This document shows, piece after piece, positions 45,041-53,409 of a stretch of 64,000 bases of DNA; the stretch's first letter is position 1; each line of letters begins with the position of its first letter. Under the pieces are notes generated by a model. That model had not been told where the DNA came from. It saw only the letters and a list, made by a program, of their open reading frames with translations, and searched no databases. The DNA lies in the NCBI GenBank assembly GCA_903848935.1, contig CAINHO010000038.1, positions 1 through 64,000 of the forward strand. The letters run 5' to 3'. The stretch comes from an uncultured Pseudomonadota bacterium (GTDB lineage Bacteria; Pseudomonadota; Gammaproteobacteria; Methylococcales; Methylomonadaceae). The position numbers and the translations under genes are program-made.

Positions 45041-45484
45041 ATGAAAAGAAGAAATATACTACTAACGTTCTTAGGCGCGTTGTCTTTAGTTAGTTTACCA
45101 ATGCCTTCACAGGCAGATTCTTGTTCGGACATAAGAGAACAGTATTTGAACTGTGTGGGTACATCTATGACAAGTGAATCATGTGATAGCAATATTTCCA
45201 TTCCACCCGAATGTTTACACTCTGGGGATGAAACAATACAAAATTACGAATCGTCATCTAAATCTACCTCGAATTTTTTTGGTACAAAAAAAGAGTCGCC
45301 CCCTTTAGTTTATCAAATCAACCTTCCCCCTAAAAAACCTGTCAAAGTGATAAACATCAAGCCAACGAATGGAAAAATCTATTTAGAAACGGAAGAAGAT
45401 GTAGATCAATATGTAGCGAAAATTAAAGATAATTTGTCCAAAACTATTAAAGAAGGCAAAAGGGTTCGCCTAAAATTCCAGTGA
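45041..45484 (+). CDS. Secreted cysteine-containing protein, unknown
   Basis: A 147-residue precursor. The signal peptide NILLTFLGALSLVSLPMPSQA is followed by five cysteines within about 35 residues (SCSDIREQYLNCVG, ESCDSNISIPPECL), so disulfides in the periplasm are likely. The C-terminal half is Lys-rich. The ATG at 45041 has AGGAAAA upstream; a longer frame from 44999 adds non-signal residues. No family recognised. It converges on the sigma-54 activator gene. Confidence 0.65.
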   Translation: MKRRNILLTFLGALSLVSLPMPSQADSCSDIREQYLNCVGTSMTSESCDSNISIPPECLHSGDETIQNYESSSKSTSNFFGTKKESPPLVYQINLPPKKPVKVINIKPTNGKIYLETEEDVDQYVAKIKDNLSKTIKEGKRVRLKFQ

Positions 45485-45490
45485 AAAATG

Positions 45491-46450
45491 CTATTGAGAT
45501 GTGAAAAAACCGTGTTTTTGCATTCGATAAAGCAAGGTATCGCGGGTAATTCCCAGTAATCGCGCTGATTTACTGCGATTACCTTGGGTACGATCTAAGG
45601 CTTGGTTAATCAAATTCGCTTCTAGCGCATCTAATTTCAAACCAACGCTTGGTAACACAAAATCATGTGTTTCGACCTGATGTGTTTCGTATTGAAATTC
45701 AAGCGGCAAATGTTCGGGTTCGATGATTTGATTAGCCCGCAAAATACTCAAGCGTTCGCACAAATTACGCAATTCTCGAATGTTTCCCGACCAGTTGTGA
45801 TGCTTCAAAACTTTCAAACTCGCTTTACTGAACTTTGGAGCTTTGATGCCGTGAGATTTTTCAAATAACTTGAAAAAATGCGCGACCAACAACTCAATAT
45901 CTTCGCTACGTTCGGACAAACTAGGCAATTCAAACGGCACTACATTCAACCGAAAATACAAATCGGAACGAAACGCGCCATTTGAAATTAACGTGATTAA
46001 ATTTGTATTCGTTGCCGCAATCACCCGCACATTGACTTTGTAAGGTCGCACATCACCGACGGCTAAACATTCCCCCGAATCTAAAAAACGCAGTAATTTC
46101 GCTTGAATCGATAACGGCAAGGAATTGATTTCATCCAAAAATAACGTTCCGCCATCTGCCGCTTGCAATAAACCTTGCGTACTGTGAACTGCGCCCGTGA
46201 ATGAACCTTTTTTGTGTCCAAACAATTCCGATTCAATCAAACTTTCGGGCAACGCCGCACAATTCAACGTTAAAAATTCTTTGTTGGCGCGTGAACTGGC
46301 GTTTTTAATCGCGTGTGCAAACACTTCTTTGCCAGTTCCCGTTTCGCCTTTCAAAAGAACGGTAACATCCGTGGCAGCTACAATTCTCGCACTTCGAATC
46401 AATGTTTCTAGCGTTGGCGATTGACCAATAATAGTTTCAAAATTATTCAT
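45491..46450 (-). CDS. Sigma-54-dependent transcriptional activator without sensor domain
   Basis: A 319-residue protein made only of the AAA+ domain and a Fis-type helix-turn-helix. Walker A GETGTGKE is at 35-42. The sigma-54 contact loop is GSFTGA (82-87) instead of the usual GAFTGA. Walker B is GGTLFLDEINSL and the HTH is NRSKSARLLGITRDTLLYRM at the end. With no receiver, PAS or GAF domain it would be constitutively active or controlled by a partner protein, as in PspF or HrpR/S. It is followed 3 bases on by the TauE-like gene. Target promoters are unknown. Confidence 0.88.
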   Translation of the reverse strand: MNNFETIIGQSPTLETLIRSARIVAATDVTVLLKGETGTGKEVFAHAIKNASSRANKEFLTLNCAALPESLIESELFGHKKGSFTGAVHSTQGLLQAADGGTLFLDEINSLPLSIQAKLLRFLDSGECLAVGDVRPYKVNVRVIAATNTNLITLISNGAFRSDLYFRLNVVPFELPSLSERSEDIELLVAHFFKLFEKSHGIKAPKFSKASLKVLKHHNWSGNIRELRNLCERLSILRANQIIEPEHLPLEFQYETHQVETHDFVLPSVGLKLDALEANLINQALDRTQGNRSKSARLLGITRDTLLYRMQKHGFFTSQ

Positions 46451-46452
46451 AA

Positions 46453-47184
46453 TTATTCGTGCATCACATGAGGATTAGTCATTGCCATTGGATTCAACGT
46501 TGGAAATGCAGCAAATAAAGCAAGTACAACCATGATAATTCCGACGATTTGTTTAAATCGTTTCATCGATGCGAGACGTGTCAACACACTAATCATCACG
46601 CCAACGCCCATCACAGCGGGTAACGTGCCTAAACCAAATGCAATCATCGTCAACGAACTTTGCAAAACACTGCCACTTGCTACCGTTAACGCCAATGCTG
46701 CATAAACCAATCCGCACGGAATCCAACCCCAAACCATGCCGAATAAATAAGCGTGTTTGCAGTCTTTAACAGGAATGAGTTTGCGTCCGAAAGGTTCAAC
46801 CCGCCGCCAAACGTGTAAACCCAATTTTTCGATATAGGCAAAACGTGGAAACCAACCTGCAATATACAAACCCGCGCCGGTCATAATTAACGCAGAAATG
46901 ATTTGTAACAAACGGTGTCCGTGTGTTTCACCGAGCGGCAACGTGACTAAAACTTCAATCAATCCCGCTGCCGCGCCAGCAATGCCATAACTAGTAATGC
47001 GTCCCGCGTTGTAGCTCAAAATAAATGGCAACAACCGTTTTTTGTCTTGGCGGATTTCGGGAGCGAGGCTAAACGTCAATGAACCTATAATTGAGCCACA
47101 CATTCCAATGCAATGCAGGCTGCTAAATAATCCCATTAGCAAGGCGACTAACAGTGATGAAGTAAAATTCGGGTCAAAAATCAT
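46453..47184 (-). CDS. Sulfite exporter TauE/SafE-like (UreH_2/DUF) membrane protein
   Basis: A polytopic protein of 243 residues with about six transmembrane segments. The motif LHCIGMCGSIIGSLTFSL (23-40) carries His24, Cys25 and Cys29, which are conserved in this family, often found near cytochrome oxidase maturation genes and suspected in copper handling. A second conserved pattern is GMVWGWIPCGLVYAAL. No cco genes are in the window. It overlaps the pyrF stop by 4 bases, so pyrF-this gene-sigma-54 activator may be one unit. Confidence 0.85.
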   Translation of the reverse strand: MIFDPNFTSSLLVALLMGLFSSLHCIGMCGSIIGSLTFSLAPEIRQDKKRLLPFILSYNAGRITSYGIAGAAAGLIEVLVTLPLGETHGHRLLQIISALIMTGAGLYIAGWFPRFAYIEKLGLHVWRRVEPFGRKLIPVKDCKHAYLFGMVWGWIPCGLVYAALALTVASGSVLQSSLTMIAFGLGTLPAVMGVGVMISVLTRLASMKRFKQIVGIIMVVLALFAAFPTLNPMAMTNPHVMHE

Positions 47185-47906
47185 GCGAATTGTGCGGCAA
47201 TTTGAGCTTGCATGGTTTCCGCCATAGCTTTGCGATTGGCGGCATCACGAATTGGACGACCGACCACGATATAATCTGCACCGTTTTGAAATGCGTCTTC
47301 AACCGTGACAACTCGTTTTTGATCATCGTCTTCACGATTATCGACAGGACGCACACCAGGTGTAATGACGAGTAATTTATTGTCGAGCTGTTCACGCAAC
47401 ATTGAGACTTCTAAACCTGAAGATACAATGCCATCACAACCAATCGCTAACGCCCGTTTGGCGCGAGATAAAACTAATTCACGCACGTCACATTGAAAGC
47501 CTAAATCGTCCAAATCACCACGGTCTAAACTGGTCAATGCGGTGACGGCTAAGACTTTTAAATCACCTTTGTTTGCTGCCGCCGCTTCCATAATCGCATC
47601 GTTACCATGAATGGTCGCTAAATCTACACCTTTTTGGCTCAATGCCGCAATTGCACGTCCGACGGTGGCTGGCACGTCAAAAAACTTTAAATCGACGAAC
47701 ACTTTTTTGTTGTGCTGTTTAAGCCATTCGATGAAGCCAAAATAATCGCCACACATGAATAATTCCATGCCGACTTTATAAAAAATTACTGAATCGCCTA
47801 ATTCTTCAACAAGAGCTTTCGCTTCGTTAATGCTCGGCACATCGAGTGCCATAATTAAACGTTCGTTTACAGGAATAGGTTTGGTTGAAATAAAAGATTG
47901 CGTCAT
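47181..47906 (-). CDS. pyrF: Orotidine 5'-phosphate decarboxylase PyrF
   Basis: Converts OMP to UMP. The 241-residue TIM barrel has IMALDVPSINEAKALVEEL, the catalytic KFFDVPATVGRA region with VFVDLKFFD (Asp-x-Lys-x-x-Asp array) and TPGVRPVDN for phosphate binding. The N-terminus has about 15 residues before the conserved part. A ribosome site is weak. It is the first gene of a unit going into the TauE-like gene. Confidence 0.94.
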   Translation of the reverse strand: MTQSFISTKPIPVNERLIMALDVPSINEAKALVEELGDSVIFYKVGMELFMCGDYFGFIEWLKQHNKKVFVDLKFFDVPATVGRAIAALSQKGVDLATIHGNDAIMEAAAANKGDLKVLAVTALTSLDRGDLDDLGFQCDVRELVLSRAKRALAIGCDGIVSSGLEVSMLREQLDNKLLVITPGVRPVDNREDDDQKRVVTVEDAFQNGADYIVVGRPIRDAANRKAMAETMQAQIAAQFA

Positions 47907-48041
47907 AACATTAACTAAGTCTGGAAGTAAAAAAATAGCCGCTATCTTACCGAATCTTGGCGGGTTCGATAAATGTTATTTGTTTTTAGGCAATTCGCGT
48001 AAAATTAAACCAAAATCACGCTTAAACCTTGTAGGAATCAC

Positions 48042-48419
48042 ATGAAAAAATTGTTTTTAATCCAGTTGTTGTTTATTTCAACAGCCAGTTTTGCCGAAGA
48101 ACCGTCGAAAGACGATTGGCAAAACACCACCATCAGCGAAGCGACCATTAAAAAAATCCAAGAATCAAAATACGTTTATAAAAAATGCGTTGCGGACGAA
48201 ATGCAAAAAGCTCCGTATCAAAAACAAGAAAGTCGTCAAGCCACCGAAGCGATTGTGAAGAAATGCGAAAATGTGTTGGCGAAAATGCGCGATGTTTATA
48301 TCACTGAAAAAGTCCCCGAAATCATTGCCGATCGCCATTTAAAACAAATGCGTTTGCAAACCACACGTTTGGTATTGCAAGACATGATGTATAACGAAGC
48401 GGCGCGTTCCGTTCAATAA
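48042..48419 (+). CDS. Small secreted protein, unknown
   Basis: A 125-residue protein with a signal peptide (KKLFLIQLLFISTASFA) and a charged, mostly helical mature part (TISEATIKKIQESKYVYKKC, ATEAIVKKCENVLAKMRDVY) containing two cysteines. The ribosome site is GTAGGAATC. No family recognised. It is followed 27 bases later by the DUF2760 gene and may share its promoter. Confidence 0.7.
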   Translation: MKKLFLIQLLFISTASFAEEPSKDDWQNTTISEATIKKIQESKYVYKKCVADEMQKAPYQKQESRQATEAIVKKCENVLAKMRDVYITEKVPEIIADRHLKQMRLQTTRLVLQDMMYNEAARSVQ

Positions 48420-48446
48420 TAAAAACTATAAAAAGAGGTCTCAAAA

Positions 48447-49154
48447 ATGGATATAACCAATTACACAATTGATTTGGCTCTCAAACCGACTACGTTTGAT
48501 TTGTGGCACGTTTGTTTAGCTGGAACAGTCGCGATTTTAGCGGGCGCGTTGATTTTGACGTTGTTGTCGTTAGTGATGTGTTTGGCGCGTCGTAAAGAAA
48601 CTACCGACGCAGAACCACAAGTTAAAATTGTGGAAAAAATCGTGCAGTCTGAACCGATTGTGCAAATCGTTGAAAAAATCGTTGAAGTTCCTGTTGAAAA
48701 AATCGTTGAGAAGATTGTTGAAGTTGAAAAAATTGTTCAAATTCCAGCACCCGCGCCAGTTGTTTTGAAAGAAGCGAACGCTGATGCCGCGTTGCAATTG
48801 CTGTATTTATTACAAAACGACGCACGTTTTATCGATTTCATCAAAGAAGATATGAGCGGACACAGCGACGAAGATGTTGGTATGGTGGCGAGGGTGATTC
48901 ATGAAGGCTGTAATAAAGTGTTGGACGAACATTTCAGTTTTTCGCCAATTGCTAAAGAAAACGAAGGCGATTCGATTACTTTATTGGAGGGTTATGATGC
49001 GGCGAAAGTGCGCGTGACAGGCAACATCGTTGGCAATCCGCCATTCACTGGCAAAATTATTCACAAAGGTTGGCAAGTGACCGACGTGCGTTTACCCAGC
49101 ACCGTTCAAGGCTACAATTCAAATGTTATCGCACCAGCAGAGGTTGAATTATGA
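48447..49154 (+). CDS. DUF2760 membrane-anchored protein
   Basis: A 235-residue protein of the DUF2760 family. One transmembrane helix at about 22-46 (VCLAGTVAILAGALILTLLSL) is followed by a repetitive linker with several VEKIV units (about 62-97), then a soluble domain (LQLLYLLQNDARFIDFIKED onward) ending in EVEL. DUF2760 genes are usually paired with an Hsp70-like gene, as here: the next gene overlaps by 4 bases. The biochemical role is unknown. Confidence 0.82.
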   Translation: MDITNYTIDLALKPTTFDLWHVCLAGTVAILAGALILTLLSLVMCLARRKETTDAEPQVKIVEKIVQSEPIVQIVEKIVEVPVEKIVEKIVEVEKIVQIPAPAPVVLKEANADAALQLLYLLQNDARFIDFIKEDMSGHSDEDVGMVARVIHEGCNKVLDEHFSFSPIAKENEGDSITLLEGYDAAKVRVTGNIVGNPPFTGKIIHKGWQVTDVRLPSTVQGYNSNVIAPAEVEL

Positions 49155-51196
49155 GTTTTTTTGACCAAATGAAGAAAAAGGCAGTTGAAACAGCGCAAGC
49201 AGATGAGTCAAAAAAAGAAGAAGCTAAAAAACCTGAAAAATCGGTTGAAGTGAAGGCGGAATCGAAAGTTGACGCAGTTAAATCTGAAGTCGCTACTGAA
49301 GCCGCAAAAGAGTTGCCTAAAAAAATTGAAGTAGCACCCATTGCACAAAAATCATCAAGTAAGATTGATACATCTGAAGGCAAACATTTCGCGGTCGGAA
49401 TCGATTTAGGCACAACGCACTGCGTACTTTCTTATGCGGATATTACCGAAGGCGACGACGAATTTTCGCAACAAGTCATGGGTATTTCGCAATTAACGTC
49501 ACCAAGTATTGTGGAAGAAAAATTTCAGTTGCCGTCATTTTTATACCAAGCGCACGACGCAGAATTGCCCGCAAATTCGACGGCGTTACCGTGGAATGCG
49601 AAACCTGATTTTATTGTCGGTGAAATTGCTCGCAGTTTGGGTTCAAAAACGCCAATTCGTTTGGTATCGAGTGCAAAAAGTTGGTTATGTCACGCGGGTG
49701 TGGATTGCAAATCGCCGATTTTGCCGGCTGAAGCTCCTGACGAAGTGCAACGGGTTTCACCTTTCGATGCCACCAAAGCCTATTTGCAACATATGCGAGA
49801 TGCGTGGTTGTTGTTGCATCCGAATGCACCACTTTCAGAACAAGATTTAGTGCTAACGGTTCCTGCTTCGTTCGATCCTGCTGCACGCGAATTAACGGTT
49901 GAAGCAGCACGCGCAGTGGGTTTAAGTCATGCGATTTTGCTCGAAGAACCGCAAGCGGCGTTATACAGCTGGATTGAACAAACACACGGCGAATGGCGCA
50001 AACAAGCCAAAACGGGCGACGTAATTTTAGTCATCGACGTAGGTGGTGGTACAACTGATTTATCGCTTATCGCGGTCACAGAAAAAGATGGCGTGTTAGA
50101 TTTAACGCGGGTTGCAGTCGGTGAACACATTTTGCTTGGTGGCGATAATATGGATTTAGCGTTGGCATACACCGTCAAAGCGAAAATCGAAAAAGACGGC
50201 AAACGTTTAGAACCGTGGCAAGTGCAAGCCCTAACACATGGTTGCCGTGATGCGAAAGAAAAAATCTTTTCGAGTGACGTAACGAGCGTGCCGTTAGTGG
50301 TGCCGAATCGTGGTTCATCGTTAATTGACGGCACTTTGCGTAGCGAGTTGACCCGCGACGAAGTAAATAGCGTGTTAATCGAAGGCTTTTTGCCGAAAGT
50401 TACCGTGAGCGAACGTCCAGTTTCACGTCCACGCGGTGGTTTACAAACAAAAGGTTTGCCGTATGCTCAAGACGCTGGAATTACGCGCCACTTAGCCGCA
50501 TTTTTGGCAAAACAACAAAATGCCGCCAATGATTTAGACGGTATTGATCTCCCCAAAGGCGCGACATTCTTGCATCCGACAGCGGTATTATTTAATGGCG
50601 GCGTATTCAAAGCCGAAGCGTTAAGTCAACGTTTAATTGATGTTTTAAATTCGTGGTTAAAAACTGAAAATGCACCCGAAGTCCGTTTATTAGCGGGTGC
50701 TGATTTAGATTTGGCGGTAGCGCGTGGTGCGGCGTATTACGGTTTTGTCCGCAAAGGCAAAGGCGTTCGTATCAAAGGCGGTACGGCAGCAGCGTATTAT
50801 GTTGGTATCGAAAGCGCGATGCCGTCTGTACCTGGAATGCCGCCCGAAATTCAAGCCTTGTGCATTGCACCATTTGGCATGGAAGAAGGTACGAAAGTTG
50901 AGCTGTCCGATTCTGAATTTGGTTTAGTCGTCGGTGAACAAGTGCGCTTCCGTTTCTTTAGCTCAAACACACGCCGCGAAGATATTATCGGCACACGCTT
51001 AGACTATTGGCAAGACGACGAATTATCGGAACTGAATGAAATTGAAGTCACGCTGGATCAAGAAGGTCGTCGTTCGGGCGAAGTCGTTTCGGTACATTTA
51101 GGTTCAGCCGTGACGGAAGTCGGTACGTTAGAATTACAAGCGTTCTCGAACAAAGATAACGGGCATTGGAAAATCGAATTTGATGTGCGTAGCTGA
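49151..51196 (+). CDS. Hsp70 (DnaK-like) family protein
   Basis: An atypical Hsp70 of 681 residues. After a charged N-terminal extension (about 1-75, rich in Lys/Glu) comes the actin-fold ATPase: VGIDLGTTHCVLSYADI (about 79-95), DVILVIDVGGGTTDLSLIAV and LFNGGVFKAE. The C-terminal third resembles a beta-type substrate region but lacks the DnaK lid and EEVD-like tail. It is not the housekeeping DnaK, as no dnaJ or grpE is adjacent. It pairs with DUF2760 at the membrane. Confidence 0.88.
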   Translation: MSFFDQMKKKAVETAQADESKKEEAKKPEKSVEVKAESKVDAVKSEVATEAAKELPKKIEVAPIAQKSSSKIDTSEGKHFAVGIDLGTTHCVLSYADITEGDDEFSQQVMGISQLTSPSIVEEKFQLPSFLYQAHDAELPANSTALPWNAKPDFIVGEIARSLGSKTPIRLVSSAKSWLCHAGVDCKSPILPAEAPDEVQRVSPFDATKAYLQHMRDAWLLLHPNAPLSEQDLVLTVPASFDPAARELTVEAARAVGLSHAILLEEPQAALYSWIEQTHGEWRKQAKTGDVILVIDVGGGTTDLSLIAVTEKDGVLDLTRVAVGEHILLGGDNMDLALAYTVKAKIEKDGKRLEPWQVQALTHGCRDAKEKIFSSDVTSVPLVVPNRGSSLIDGTLRSELTRDEVNSVLIEGFLPKVTVSERPVSRPRGGLQTKGLPYAQDAGITRHLAAFLAKQQNAANDLDGIDLPKGATFLHPTAVLFNGGVFKAEALSQRLIDVLNSWLKTENAPEVRLLAGADLDLAVARGAAYYGFVRKGKGVRIKGGTAAAYYVGIESAMPSVPGMPPEIQALCIAPFGMEEGTKVELSDSEFGLVVGEQVRFRFFSSNTRREDIIGTRLDYWQDDELSELNEIEVTLDQEGRRSGEVVSVHLGSAVTEVGTLELQAFSNKDNGHWKIEFDVRS

Positions 51197-51202
51197 TGTT
51201 GT

Positions 51203-51230
51203 GTCTTCCCCACATGCGTGGGGTGTTTCT
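51203..51230. repeat. Solitary type I-E CRISPR-repeat-like sequence
   Basis: GTCTTCCCCACATGCGTGGG plus GTGTTTCT is a 28-base string with the CCCCAC-ATGC-GTGGGG hairpin and flanks typical of type I-E repeats of the GTnTTCCCC...GGGGnTGTTTC kind. Only one unit is present and no spacers or cas genes are seen. It could equally be a simple stem-loop after the Hsp70 gene. Confidence 0.35.
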
Positions 51231-51239
51231 TAAAAATTG

Positions 51240-51269
51240 GGTGAAAGGTAAAAAAACCTTTCACCTTTT
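51240..51269 (+). terminator. Rho-independent terminator after the Hsp70 gene
   Basis: A perfect stem GGTGAAAGGT (51240-51249) and ACCTTTCACC (51256-51265) with a six-base A loop is followed by TTTT. It ends the DUF2760-Hsp70 unit. darP starts 24 bases later. Confidence 0.75.
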
Positions 51270-51292
51270 CCTAAACCTTTTACCAACTAACA

Positions 51293-51949
51293 ATGACTGA
51301 ATATATCACCCGAAATAATCCTAATGATGATGACGAAGAAGACTACGAATACGACGAGGATGGTCAAATCGTTTATTACGCCGTCCGTCCGAATAAAACC
51401 CAAATCAAAAAAGAAATTGCCTCGCTATTAGCATTAGGTGAAGAAATCTCATCACTACCTTCTGCACAAATTACCGCGTTGGGATTACCTGAAAAGCTAG
51501 AAATGTTGATTCGTGAAATTGCCAAAATGCCGCGCAAATCTGCTCGGAAACGGCAGCTTAAATTTATTGGGCAACAACTCTATAAAATGGAAAGTTTGGT
51601 TGAACCCATTATCGAAAAAGTGGCGAAATTCAAAAATCAAAGTGGTCACGCCGTGCGGGAACATCACATTATTGAAAAGTGGCGCACTCGTTTATTAAGT
51701 GAAGGAAATGAGGCATTAACCGAATTATTAGACGAACAACCGCACGCGGATCGTCAGCATTTACGCCAATTGATGCGTAATACTCAAAAAGAATTGGCAA
51801 CAGGGCAACCGTCAAAATCGTCGCGTTTGTTATATCGCTATTTGAAAACATTGTTTGATTTTGACGAGGAATGGAACGAAGAAGATATGCCGACGGCGGT
51901 GGAGTTTGACGATGAAATAGATGATTTTGACGACGATGAAGACGATTAA
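51293..51949 (+). CDS. darP: Ribosome biogenesis factor DarP/YjgA (DUF615)
   Basis: A 50S-associated assembly factor of the YjgA/DUF615 family. The 218-residue protein has an acidic N-terminus, the conserved PNKTQIKKEIASLLALGEEI, MPRKSARKRQLKFIGQQLYK and RLLYRYLKTLFD, and an acidic tail (FDDEIDDFDDDEDD). The conserved core fixes the frame, and the ATG follows ACTAACA without a strong ribosome site. Its stop overlaps the stop of the convergent HDOD gene by 4 bases. Confidence 0.92.
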   Translation: MTEYITRNNPNDDDEEDYEYDEDGQIVYYAVRPNKTQIKKEIASLLALGEEISSLPSAQITALGLPEKLEMLIREIAKMPRKSARKRQLKFIGQQLYKMESLVEPIIEKVAKFKNQSGHAVREHHIIEKWRTRLLSEGNEALTELLDEQPHADRQHLRQLMRNTQKELATGQPSKSSRLLYRYLKTLFDFDEEWNEEDMPTAVEFDDEIDDFDDDEDD

Positions 51950-53409
51950 GAGAAAAACGTCATGGCCTCGTGAATACGCTCTTGCGCTTTATGTAAGACG
52001 TTGAGTGAGAAATCCCCGTTTAATTTACCTTGATTGAGTTTGGCATACGCCGGAATGGTATTGAGGTAAGGCAGATATTTCGCCTTACGCGAACCAAAAT
52101 AGCTGTGCAGTTTTGCCAAAATGACAATATCAATCAGGGTTAATTTTTCTTCGCCGCTTTCATAAAACCAATCTTCCGCAAATTTCGGAATGTTGACTAA
52201 CTCCGCCGGAAAATCCAAGGTGTGCAACATCAATGTGCCAACCGGTGGATTTAAAAAGGGCAGGGCAGTTTTTAGTTCGCGCAAATCTGGCGAATAATTT
52301 AACTGTTGTTCAGCAAAATTCAATACCGGAATTTTGCCAATATCACAAATCAAACCCGCTAATAACGCATCTTCAGGACTAACGGTCTTACTTTCTTTCG
52401 CCAAAACATAACATAGGCTCGACAAGTAAATACTGTTGCGCCAATTCGTCTGCATCATGCTCATCAATTGTTGATTTTCACATCGAAATAATTGCTTCAC
52501 ACTAATCCCCATCACCACTCGGCGCGTCGCGTCTAAACCCAAGCGAATCACGGCGTTATGACAATTCGTAATCGGAGCTTCGGCGGCATAAAACACGCTG
52601 TTTGCCACTTGAATCAGCTTTGCCACAATCGCTGCATCAAACTGCACGATATTGACGATTTCTGGAATAGTAATATCGGGTTCTTGTAGGGCTTTTTTCA
52701 AACGTAATGCGACTTGCGGCAAAGTTGGCAGCGACAAGGAATTTTCTCGATAAGCGTGTGCAAAATCCGCAAAAAAACGATTATTCGGTAATTCGCGCGG
52801 TAAACCACTTTTCACAAATTCGCCGCCGGTCGTGTAGCGATATTTGCGTTGACTCAACCGCTGTAAAAATAAGCGTGAAACGGCAAGCACAATACTAGGT
52901 TCGGTCGTCACGGCGGTTGAACCACACAAAAAACCACTATTTAGCGGCAGTGCAGCTTGTGGCGTATCGAAAATTACCGTGTAAGGAAAAATGCCATCAG
53001 GATGTAATTCAACGCTCCCGTGCAACAAAAAAAACGCATATTCCGTGCGTTGTCCAGCAATGAAAACGACAGAATTAGCGTTGTAATGCAGTGTTTGTTG
53101 TTCGATTTGTTCGAGTGTACTTACGGGCAAATAGCGCAACGGCGCGAATTTTCTAAATAGGCTAATCGGTTGTGGATCAGCGGTGTTAATTAAAATCGGG
53201 GCAGTGCGCTCGGTCGGCGTAACAAATATCGGCGGGGTAGTTTTAGAGCTATTTGCTGCGTGAATGAGCTTGTTAATTTCTGCCACACTTTCAGCTGCCG
53301 TTTGCGGCAGTGTCGTGACAGACGACGAAAAAATACCTAGCAAAAGGTTCTGCGGCAAAGTAATCAGCAGTTGCAGTGATCGATAAAAGGCGGCTAATGT
53401 TTCTAACAT
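51946..53409 (-). CDS. Cyclic-nucleotide-binding-like plus HDOD domain protein (copy 2)
   Basis: A 487-residue protein. The middle carries a cNMP-binding-like beta roll (about 90-175; HYNANSVVFIAGQRTEYAFF and LLHGSVELHPDG) and the C-terminus is an HDOD domain (about 225-440; LPTLPQVALRLKKALQEPD, LIQVANSVFYAA), a degenerate HD domain used for signalling without hydrolysis. It is a paralogue of the next gene, with the same layout and many shared stretches, and starts right at its stop (overlap of one base). It is likely part of a second-messenger or motility circuit. Confidence 0.85.
   Translation of the reverse strand: MLETLAAFYRSLQLLITLPQNLLLGIFSSSVTTLPQTAAESVAEINKLIHAANSSKTTPPIFVTPTERTAPILINTADPQPISLFRKFAPLRYLPVSTLEQIEQQTLHYNANSVVFIAGQRTEYAFFLLHGSVELHPDGIFPYTVIFDTPQAALPLNSGFLCGSTAVTTEPSIVLAVSRLFLQRLSQRKYRYTTGGEFVKSGLPRELPNNRFFADFAHAYRENSLSLPTLPQVALRLKKALQEPDITIPEIVNIVQFDAAIVAKLIQVANSVFYAAEAPITNCHNAVIRLGLDATRRVVMGISVKQLFRCENQQLMSMMQTNWRNSIYLSSLCYVLAKESKTVSPEDALLAGLICDIGKIPVLNFAEQQLNYSPDLRELKTALPFLNPPVGTLMLHTLDFPAELVNIPKFAEDWFYESGEEKLTLIDIVILAKLHSYFGSRKAKYLPYLNTIPAYAKLNQGKLNGDFSLNVLHKAQERIHEAMTFFS

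Noticed and set aside
51203-51230. Functional CRISPR array
   Set aside because: Only one repeat-like unit exists and there are no regularly spaced copies; only an orphan or chance unit is reported.
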